Source: an uncultured Alistipes sp. (GTDB lineage: Bacteria > Bacteroidota > Bacteroidia > Bacteroidales > Rikenellaceae). From it: a stretch of DNA of 5,681 bases. Each line of letters opens with the position of its first letter. The stretch's first letter is position 1. Positions 1-4,037 of this stretch are shown piece after piece. Under the pieces are notes generated by a model. That model did no database searches, had not been told where the DNA came from, and saw only the letters and a program-made list of their open reading frames with translations. The DNA is taken from assembly GCA_947178455.1 (NCBI GenBank), contig CAMWYI010000109.1, forward strand, positions 1-5,681, written 5' to 3'. The translations under genes and the position numbers were made by a program.

Positions 1-84
1 GGGTTGAGTGATTTGCCCGCTTTTTTTATGTTCATATACATAAGGGCTGGACTTGCGGAGAATGTCTCGAACTTTTCGTGTCAT
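1..84 (-). CDS. Possible N-terminus of an unidentified leftward gene (partial)
   Basis: Reading leftward from an ATG at 84-82, 28 codons stay open to the window edge. The peptide begins MTRKVRDILRKSSPYVYEH and continues with KKSGQITQP. It is rich in charged and polar residues and looks like a real soluble protein start, more so than the opposing plus-strand frame (open from 1 to a stop at about 102), which is hydrophobic and irregular. The ATG is preceded by an A/T-rich stretch ending AATCAAA, as is common for Bacteroidetes starts without a Shine-Dalgarno sequence. I see no TAnnTTTG promoter element just upstream of it. I do not recognise the family, and 28 residues are too few to name a function. 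It could also be a chance open frame. Confidence 0.4.
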   Translation of the reverse strand, partial: MTRKVRDILRKSSPYVYEHKKSGQITQP

Positions 85-153
85 TTTGATTCTGGTTATT
101 GAATAAATAATTCCTTCGACCGAATGACCGAAATGGTTTTCCGTCGGGTTCCG

Positions 154-230
154 GCCTTTTTTGTTCTTAAAACCGCACTTTTTGTTCCGTCAAAAAGTGC
201 GCAAAAACCGGCCCCGCAGACAAAAAAGGC
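154..230. repeat. Nested inverted repeat (hairpin 1)
   Basis: The outer arms GCCTTTTTTG (154-163) and CAAAAAAGGC (221-230) are perfect 10-bp complements. Inside lies a second perfect 10-bp pair, GCACTTTTTG (175-184) and CAAAAAGTGC (191-200), with a 6-nt loop. The A/T-rich arm ends capped by GC give the look of a repetitive intergenic palindrome or a small structured RNA. The right outer arm can also pair with 328-337, so this hairpin competes with the next one. Confidence 0.65.
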
Positions 231-337
231 TAAAATCTGCGTCGTAAAAGCTAAAACGGGCGACTGGCGCGGGTTTGCAAGCAAACCGTCCCCGTTTTTT
301 CACGCTTTTACGCCTTGCTTTCTTTACGCCTTTTTTG
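221..337. repeat. Nested inverted repeat (hairpin 2)
   Basis: Four pairs of arms nest within one another: CAAAAAAGGC (221-230) with GCCTTTTTTG (328-337), CGTAAAAGC (243-251) with GCTTTTACG (304-312), AAAACGGG (253-260) with CCCGTTTT (291-298), and GGTTTGC (272-278) with GCAAACC (281-287). Together they would fold about 117 nt into one long, interrupted stem. Four nested pairs in the correct order are unlikely by chance. Function is unknown; it could be a DNA-level repeat or an RNA fold. Confidence 0.6.
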
Positions 338-356
338 CCGAGCGGGGGATTGAGGT

Positions 357-373
357 GTGCGGCAAAGCCGCAC
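357..373. repeat. Short perfect hairpin
   Basis: GTGCGGC (357-363) and GCCGCAC (367-373) form a perfect 7-bp stem around an AAA loop. It has no T-run next to it on either strand, so it does not look like an intrinsic terminator. It is one link in the palindrome chain and lies between hairpin 2 and the long hairpin. Confidence 0.55.
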
Positions 374-379
374 CATAGT

Positions 380-511
380 TTCCGCACTGTGAAAATTGCG
401 GAAGCAGAGGACGAGGGGTCGGGAGCGCCCGGAACGAACGTGCGAAAAGCGTAGTCTTTCGTGTTCGTTCAGCGACCGATACCTCGAACTCCCGCAATTT
501 TCGCCGTGCGG
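380..511. repeat. Long imperfect palindrome, about 130 nt, possible structured RNA
   Basis: The outer arms 382-401 and 492-511 are complementary at 18 of 20 positions, including a perfect 11-bp core (391-401 with 492-502). Inside these, 412-422 pairs with 476-486 (9 of 11), GAACGAAC (432-439) pairs perfectly with GTTCGTTC (463-470), and CGAAA (443-447) pairs with TTTCG (457-461). The result is one rod-like stem with internal loops and a terminal loop near 448-456. TTCCGCA (380-386) can alternatively pair with TGCGGAA (397-403). No TAnnTTTG promoter element is evident directly outside either end. It may be a miniature mobile or repetitive element or a non-coding RNA; I cannot match it to a known RNA family by eye. 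Confidence 0.6.
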
Positions 512-521
512 ATGGTTTTGG

Positions 522-545
522 GTACCTTTTGACATCAAAAGGTAC
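522..545. repeat. Perfect 11-bp inverted repeat
   Basis: GTACCTTTTGA (522-532) and TCAAAAGGTAC (535-545) are perfect complements separated by only 2 nt, so the tip would open to a short loop. It is the most regular palindrome in the window and lies just outside the long hairpin. The arms have no adjoining T-run on the plus strand, so termination is not the obvious role. Confidence 0.65.
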
Positions 546-546
546 G

Positions 547-563
547 CGGCGTTAAAAATGCCG
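547..563. repeat. Short hairpin with AAA loop
   Basis: CGGCGTT (547-553) pairs with AATGCCG (557-563) with one G-U wobble and an AAA loop. It starts one base after the preceding perfect palindrome, continuing the chain. Confidence 0.45.
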
Positions 564-625
564 ATTTAAGCGCGATGCTTTGTTGTGGGGTTTCGGACGG
601 ACAGTTGCGCTATCACCGAATAACA

Positions 626-674
626 GCGGCTCTTTGAGCCGCGCGGGCCGAAGCCTCCGCCCGCGGAGGCCCGC
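626..674. repeat. Two adjacent GC-rich hairpins
   Basis: GCGGCTC (626-632) and GAGCCGC (636-642) form a perfect 7-bp stem with a TTT loop. Immediately after it, GCCTCCGC (653-660) and GCGGAGGC (663-670) are perfect complements, extended outward by GCGGG (643-647) with CCCGC (670-674), which share one base with the inner arm. These GC-rich stems contrast with the A/T-rich stems at 154-337, so the chain is not one unit repeated several times. Confidence 0.55.
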
Positions 675-778
675 TCGTAAACTCGCGACCTCCGCAGTCT
701 TCGCCCCGCTTCGGTCGGAGCGCTTCCCAACCGTCAGAAGCAAAACGACCCTCCGTAGCGCTAATAAAAAAATTTTTG

Positions 779-786
779 TATCTTTG
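779..786 (+). promoter_or_regulatory. Bacteroidetes promoter for rplY-pth (-7 element)
   Basis: TATCTTTG matches the Bacteroidetes primary sigma -7 consensus TAnnTTTG exactly. No clear TTTG -33 element lies about 20 nt upstream, but the preceding stretch is A/T-rich. Transcription would begin near 793 and give a leader of about 100 nt before rplY. A small stem, CGCC (787-790) with GGCG (798-801), sits at the expected 5' end. Confidence 0.7.
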
Positions 787-809
787 CGCCGCAAACAGGC
801 GGAATTGGG

Positions 810-875
810 ATGCGGTCCACGCCCCGCGACGACGAAGCGCGCGACCGTGTTGAGAACCGCCGGTGGATTCATTAA
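810..875 (+). other. Possible 21-codon leader ORF ahead of rplY
   Basis: An ATG at 810 opens 21 codons and stops at TAA 873-875, which is 16 nt before the rplY ATG. The peptide starts MRSTPRDDEARD and contains six arginines. It lies entirely inside the predicted leader, between the promoter and rplY. In GC-rich DNA an open frame this short often arises by chance, and there is no Shine-Dalgarno sequence to support it. It could be an unused frame, or a leader peptide coupling translation to rplY. Confidence 0.2.
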
Positions 876-891
876 TTAACTATTACAAATC

Positions 892-1464
892 ATGAAGACA
901 GTAAGTGTCAAGGCCGTAAAACGCGAAGATTTCGGCAAAAAAGCGGCCAAAAACGTTCGCCGCGAAGGATTGGTTCCGTGCGTATTGTGCGGCAACGGCG
1001 AATCGGTCAATTTCTCGATCGACCCCCGCGAGGTGAAACCGCTGATTTACACCCCGAGCTCCTACATCGTGGAAATCGACTTCGAGGGCAAGAAAGAACT
1101 CGCCGTATTGCGCGAGGTGCAGTTCCACCCCGTGCGCGAGCAGATTCTGCACATCGACTTCTTCCGCATCGCAGCGGGCAAACCCGTCGCAATCGCCATT
1201 CCGGTGCGTCTGACCGGTAACGCCGAGGGTGTGAAAATCGGCGGTAAACTGGTGCTTTCGGCCCGCAAGCTCATCGTGAGCGCACTGGTCGAGAACCTGC
1301 CCGACGAAATCGTCGTAGACGTCACGCCGCTGGGTGTCGGCAAGACCATCTTCGTCGGCGACCTGCAATTCGACAACCTCAAATTCATCACTCCGGCCAC
1401 GACCGCCGTATGCGCTGTGCGCGTAACCCGTGCTTCGCGCGGTGCCGAGGCTGCCGAGAAATAG
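892..1464 (+). CDS. rplY: 50S ribosomal protein L25 (CTC/TL5-type, two-domain)
   Basis: This 190-residue protein belongs to the L25/TL5/CTC family, which binds 5S rRNA in the large ribosomal subunit; the long CTC-type form has an extra beta domain. The N-terminal 5S-binding domain spans about residues 1-92 and includes QFHPVREQILHIDFF near its end. The C-terminal domain (about 95-180) shows IPVRLTGNAEGVKIGGKL and LPDEIVVDVTPLGVGKTI, both typical of the family. A short Ala/Glu-rich tail ends the protein. The ATG at 892 follows the A/T-rich sequence ACTATTACAAATC, the usual Bacteroidetes start context, and gives a full-length N-terminus beginning MKTVSVKA. It is the first gene of a two-gene operon with pth, expressed from the promoter at 779-786. 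Identification is firm from the motifs. Confidence 0.95.
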   Translation: MKTVSVKAVKREDFGKKAAKNVRREGLVPCVLCGNGESVNFSIDPREVKPLIYTPSSYIVEIDFEGKKELAVLREVQFHPVREQILHIDFFRIAAGKPVAIAIPVRLTGNAEGVKIGGKLVLSARKLIVSALVENLPDEIVVDVTPLGVGKTIFVGDLQFDNLKFITPATTAVCAVRVTRASRGAEAAEK

Positions 1465-1475
1465 GGCCGGACGTC

Positions 1476-2039
1476 ATGAAATACCTGATTGCGGGACTGG
1501 GCAACATCGGCGCGGAATACGCCGAAACCCGTCACAACATCGGTTTCAAAGTGTTGGATGCTCTTGCCGGAGCATCCAACACGCTTTTTACGACGGGCCG
1601 TTACGGCGACCTCGCCACGCTCCGGCACAAAGGGCATTCGCTGCTCTTGCTGAAACCCTCTACTTATATGAATCTTTCGGGCAAGGCCGTCCGTTACTGG
1701 ATGGAGGCCGAGCGTATCGCACCCGAAAATCTGCTCGTCATATCGGACGACATCGCCCTGCCGTTCGGGACGCTGCGCCTGCGGGCCAAAGGGAGCGCGG
1801 GCGGTCATAACGGGCTGAAAAACATCGCCGAACTGCTCGGTACCGAAGAGTTCGCCCGCATGCGCTTCGGCGTGGGCGGCGACTTTCCGCGCGGGCATCA
1901 GGTGGATTACGTGTTGGGCGAATGGACTGCGGACGAGCGCGCCGCGCTGCCCGAACGGCTAAAAGTTTTCGGCGACGCCGTGCTGTCGTTCGCGACCATC
2001 GGGCTGGCCCGCACGATGAACGAATACAACAAAAAGTAG
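1476..2039 (+). CDS. pth: Peptidyl-tRNA hydrolase
   Basis: Pth cleaves the ester bond of peptidyl-tRNAs released from stalled ribosomes, returning free tRNA to the cytoplasmic pool. The 187-residue length is normal for the bacterial family. The family signatures are all present: GLGN (7-10), TRHN (18-21), KPSTYMNLSG (60-69), SDDIALP (90-96) and GSAGGHNGL (106-114). The residues matching the E. coli active site are N10, the catalytic H20, N66, D91 and N112. GLGNIG replaces the more usual GLGNPG. I chose ATG 1476 because MKYLIAGLGN fits the family N-terminus; an upstream in-frame ATG at 1410 would add 22 residues that overlap rplY and match nothing. The gap from rplY is 11 nt, so the pair is probably co-transcribed, and the rplY-pth order is common in bacteria. 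Confidence 0.96.
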   Translation: MKYLIAGLGNIGAEYAETRHNIGFKVLDALAGASNTLFTTGRYGDLATLRHKGHSLLLLKPSTYMNLSGKAVRYWMEAERIAPENLLVISDDIALPFGTLRLRAKGSAGGHNGLKNIAELLGTEEFARMRFGVGGDFPRGHQVDYVLGEWTADERAALPERLKVFGDAVLSFATIGLARTMNEYNKK

Positions 2040-2053
2040 CGGTGGGGCGTCCG

Positions 2054-2085
2054 TTTGTAAAAACGGAAATTAAAAGCTACATTTG
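2054..2085 (+). promoter_or_regulatory. Bacteroidetes promoter for the lipoprotein gene
   Basis: TACATTTG (2078-2085) matches the -7 consensus TAnnTTTG, and TTTG (2054-2057) lies exactly 20 nt upstream, within the usual -33 spacing. Transcription would start near 2092, about 40 nt before the ATG at 2133. The -33 element overlaps a 6-bp hairpin, CCGTTT (2051-2056) with AAACGG (2061-2066). That hairpin has no following T-run, so it is a poor terminator for pth. This promoter separates the envelope unit from the rplY-pth operon. Confidence 0.7.
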
Positions 2086-2132
2086 TATTGCTTTTGCGAA
2101 AATTCGCAGGGCGTTTTGATGCTCTCTTTGCC

Positions 2133-3482
2133 ATGAAACACCTTTGTTGTGCGCTGTTGCCCTTGCTGTTGGCGGGGTGCTCCCGTTCGTCCGATGAGAC
2201 GGCCGGACGGTCCGAAATCCGAATCGTGCCCCGAGTCGAATCCTGCACGGCGGCCGAAACGTTCGTGCGCGACGAGGCCATCGGCCTTACGGTGGCCGAC
2301 GGCGACGGAATCCGTTGCGAAAATCGTCCCTTGACGTTTGACGGTGCGCTGTTTTCGGCGGCGGGTATGTCGTGGGATTCCGTTGTGGAGCAATCGGCCA
2401 CGCTCACGGCCTACTATCCCTATCAGCCGGGCGGCGTGCCGTTCCGGTTCTCGATTGCGACCGACCAGCGGGGCGGCTGCGGCCCGTCGGATTTGCTGGG
2501 GGCGCTGCTGCCGAACATCCTGCCCACGCCCGACCCGATCGAAATGATTTTCCACCATATTTTCGCCCGCCTGAACATTCGGATAGACAACCGCAGCGGC
2601 TGTTCGATAACGGGGGTCACCGTCGGCGGATTCGTGCCGACGGCCGATGTCGATTTCGGAACGTTCTCGGCCGTGCCTGCCCCCGGATACGAGGCGGCGG
2701 ATGTTTCGGCCTATTGCGCCGCACCCGATGCCGAATATCAGGCGGTGCTGGTGCCGCAGACGGCCGACCTGACCGTAGGCGTGGCGACCGATGACGGTAT
2801 CGTGCGGACGCGCACCCTTTCGGCCGTCCCGATGGAGTACGGCGAGGTGTACGACTTGCGCGTTTCGTTGAGTTCCGAGTTGAGTGTCGACTTGGTGCTG
2901 GACGACAAAATCATCGACTGGGGCGCGGGCAACGAAATCGGCGACGACGGCAATGGCGACGGCCTGCCCGAAGAACCCGACCCGTCGACCGTGTTGAATT
3001 ACGAGGGCGAAACCTATCGGATAGCGCAAGTCGGCGACCGGATATGGATGGCCGAGAACCTGCGTTACATACCGGCCGATGCGCGCGAGCGTAAGGAGTA
3101 TTGGTACGTGAACAACAGCAAAAATAACGTGTCGGAGCTGGGATTGCTGTACAAATACGAGACGGCAGTCGCGGGCAATTTCCCCGCACCGAACAGTTCG
3201 ACCCCCGTGCAGGGCATTTGTCCCGACGGCTGGCACATTCCGACTATCGACGAAATCAAGGCGCTCGACGCGGCCGTTTCGCGCGACTTCTTCACTTGGA
3301 CGGGATTCCATTACGTGCAGTTGCAGCAGTACGGTTCCAACCGCACGTACCTTATCAGCTCGACGGTACCCGCGAGCGGGAAAACCGAGTACATGTGGTG
3401 GATGAGCACGAATACGGCGGCGCGATACACCGTGCTGGAAAACAACGTCGTGGCCGGTTCGCTGCGGTGCGTGAAAAATTGA
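2133..3482 (+). CDS. Lipoprotein with fimbrillin-like domain and C-terminal FISUMP domain
   Basis: A 449-residue predicted lipoprotein. Residues 1-16 are a lipoprotein signal peptide with lipobox LAGC (C16). ATG 2133 is preferred over an in-frame TTG at 2088 because it starts the signal peptide exactly and lies downstream of the predicted transcription start. Residues about 30-265 resemble the Bacteroidetes fimbrillin-like (Mfa-like) family: AYYPYQ (93-98), GPSDLLGALL (117-126), IEMIFHHIFARLNIRI (136-151) and YQAVLVPQ (202-209). A Gly/Asp-rich linker (about 266-286) leads to a FISUMP domain (about 287-449; fibrobacter succinogenes major paralogous domain), with GDRIWMAENL (301-310), GLLYKYE (337-343), VQGICPDGWHIP (359-370) and the terminal LRCVKN. 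C363 and C446 are the cysteines in these two FISUMP motifs and may form a disulfide. D21 and E22 lie a few residues after the lipid cysteine, a weak resemblance to Bacteroidetes surface-export signals. It is probably anchored in the outer membrane. Whether it is a pilus component, adhesin or carbohydrate binder is unknown. Confidence 0.85.
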   Translation: MKHLCCALLPLLLAGCSRSSDETAGRSEIRIVPRVESCTAAETFVRDEAIGLTVADGDGIRCENRPLTFDGALFSAAGMSWDSVVEQSATLTAYYPYQPGGVPFRFSIATDQRGGCGPSDLLGALLPNILPTPDPIEMIFHHIFARLNIRIDNRSGCSITGVTVGGFVPTADVDFGTFSAVPAPGYEAADVSAYCAAPDAEYQAVLVPQTADLTVGVATDDGIVRTRTLSAVPMEYGEVYDLRVSLSSELSVDLVLDDKIIDWGAGNEIGDDGNGDGLPEEPDPSTVLNYEGETYRIAQVGDRIWMAENLRYIPADARERKEYWYVNNSKNNVSELGLLYKYETAVAGNFPAPNSSTPVQGICPDGWHIPTIDEIKALDAAVSRDFFTWTGFHYVQLQQYGSNRTYLISSTVPASGKTEYMWWMSTNTAARYTVLENNVVAGSLRCVKN

Positions 3483-3491
3483 GTGTTGACG

Positions 3492-3785
3492 ATGCCTGCT
3501 TGGTCGATTGTTTTGTTGTGTTCGATTGCGGCCGTAGGGCTGTTCGTGCTCGGCATGTCGCTGACGCTGATTGTCAAGGGGCGGCCGCTCGATTCGGAAA
3601 TTTCGACGAACGAGGAGATGCGTCGTCGCGGCATCAAATGCGCCGTGCAGGAGACGCGCGAAGCCGACGGTACGGCCGCCTGCTCCGACGGAGCGGTTCA
3701 TGCGGGCCGTGCGGCGGCGGAGCGGGAGCCTCTGGCGGGCTGCACGGGCAACTGCGCGGCCTGCGATGTCGGACATAATAAATAG
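3492..3785 (+). CDS. Small single-pass membrane protein with C-terminal cysteine cluster
   Basis: A 97-residue protein of unknown function. Residues about 4-28 form one hydrophobic helix (SIVLLCSIAAVGLFVLGMSL), followed by a conserved-looking juxtamembrane segment, KGRPLDSEISTNEEMRRRG (29-47), a pattern I associate with uncharacterised small Bacteroidetes membrane proteins. The tail holds C50, C64 and a cluster C84-x3-C88-x2-C91 in GCTGNCAACD, which could bind a metal or iron-sulfur centre or form disulfides; which face of the membrane it occupies is not determined. ATG 3492 is chosen; an upstream GTG at 3483 would add three residues. The start is 9 nt after the lipoprotein stop, so it is probably co-transcribed with it. 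No terminator hairpin is visible after its stop. The middle of the tail (58-80) is Ala/Arg/Glu-rich and may be disordered. Confidence 0.75.
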   Translation: MPAWSIVLLCSIAAVGLFVLGMSLTLIVKGRPLDSEISTNEEMRRRGIKCAVQETREADGTAACSDGAVHAGRAAAEREPLAGCTGNCAACDVGHNK

Positions 3786-3793
3786 AATTGTCG

Positions 3794-3801
3794 TATCTTC
3801 G
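3794..3801 (+). promoter_or_regulatory. Putative tRNA promoter (-7 element)
   Basis: TATCTTCG differs at one position from the TAnnTTTG consensus and lies 13 nt before the first base of the tRNA, a normal distance for a start near 3809. No TTTG -33 element is visible. Read-through from the membrane protein gene ending at 3785 is also possible. Confidence 0.45.
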
Positions 3802-3814
3802 CCGCGTGCGTCAC

Positions 3815-3886
3815 GGCCTCATAGTTCAAGGGATAGAACGAGGGTTTCCTAAACCCTAAATCCGCGTTCGAGTCGCGGTGGGGCCA
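3815..3886 (+). tRNA. tRNA-Arg, anticodon CCU
   Basis: A complete 72-nt cloverleaf to the discriminator base. The acceptor stem GGCCTCA pairs with TGGGGCC (one T-G wobble). The D stem GTTC pairs with GAAC around an 8-nt loop. The anticodon stem AGGGT/ACCCT encloses TTCCTAA, giving anticodon CCT (3848-3850), which reads the arginine codon AGG. The T stem CCGCG/CGCGG encloses TTCGAGT. The discriminator base is A3886 and the genome continues CCT, so the final A of CCA must be added by nucleotidyltransferase. After the tRNA, ACCTT (3886-3890) can pair with AAGGT (3897-3901) around a T-rich loop, but this is a weak terminator at best. I find no copy of the tRNA 3' end elsewhere in the window, so there is no sign of an integrated element here. 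Confidence 0.93.
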
Positions 3887-3918
3887 CCTTTTTGTTAAGG
3901 TTACGGAAGGTCTGTTGG

Positions 3919-4024
3919 TTTTTCGAGGTCGGGAAGCGCTCCTATGACGTGCCGGTCTGCTTTTTGTGGTTGGGAAGCGCACCCATGACGTGCCGGTTCG
4001 CTTTTTGCGGTCGGGAGGCGCTCT
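3919..4024. repeat. Tandem repeat, about 42 bp, 2.5 copies, between tRNA and xseA
   Basis: Unit 1 (3919-3960, 42 bp) and unit 2 (3961-4001, 41 bp) agree at 34 of 42 aligned positions, sharing TTTTT, GGGAAGCGC and ATGACGTGCCGGT. A third, partial unit (4002-4024) begins TTTTTGCGGTCGGGAGGCGC and then diverges before the xseA stop. The array fills most of the 151-bp convergent gap between the tRNA and the xseA end. Each unit starts with a T5 run, but I see no strong stem immediately before it, so classical termination is not obvious. No gene is convincingly encoded in it. Confidence 0.75.
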
Positions 4025-4037
4025 CGATAAGCGGATA

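Larger units (their letters stand above)
85..778. other. Long intergenic region, palindrome-rich, no convincing gene
   Basis: Open frames exist on both strands here, but their products are low-complexity, rich in Lys, Arg, Pro and Ala, have no recognisable domain, and overlap each other on opposite strands, as expected when inverted repeats are translated. From about 150 to 674 the sequence is instead dominated by a chain of inverted repeats, listed separately. Base composition also alternates between A/T-rich tracts (poly-T/poly-A arms) and G/C-rich arms, unlike the evenly GC-rich genes around it. The last part (675-778) has shorter imperfect pairings, such as GCTTC 722-726 with GAAGC 737-741, and an A/T tract (about 762-777) just before the rplY promoter. 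The region may be a nest of repetitive intergenic elements, one or more structured RNAs, or both. Confidence 0.6.

Noticed and set aside
124..378. 84-codon plus-strand frame upstream of rplY as a gene
   Set aside because: Its product is low-complexity (Lys, Ala, Pro, Phe) and its whole length is built from inverted-repeat arms, with an equally open frame on the opposite strand. No domain or credible start context.
552..879. Opposing frames of about 100 residues (552-872 minus, 580-879 plus)
   Set aside because: Both are Arg/Ala/Pro-rich, mirror each other, run through the GC-rich hairpins and across the rplY promoter, and show no recognisable family.
1062..1898. Long minus-strand frame (278 codons) across rplY and pth
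   Set aside because: Antisense shadow of two securely identified genes in GC-rich DNA.
2051..2066. Hairpin after pth as an intrinsic terminator
   Set aside because: The stem is only 6 bp and A/T-rich, followed by A-rich rather than T-rich sequence, and it overlaps the -33 element of the next promoter.
2070..3776. 568-codon minus-strand frame opposite the lipoprotein gene
   Set aside because: Arg/His-rich composition typical of an antisense shadow. The plus strand has a lipobox and two recognised domains in the same interval.
3815..4024. tRNA-Arg as an integration site with the following repeats as att copies
   Set aside because: The repeat units do not resemble the tRNA 3' end, and no integrase or second copy of the tRNA end is in the window.
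3919..4024. Tandem units as a CRISPR array
   Set aside because: Only about 2.5 diverged head-to-tail units with no unique spacers between them and no cas genes.
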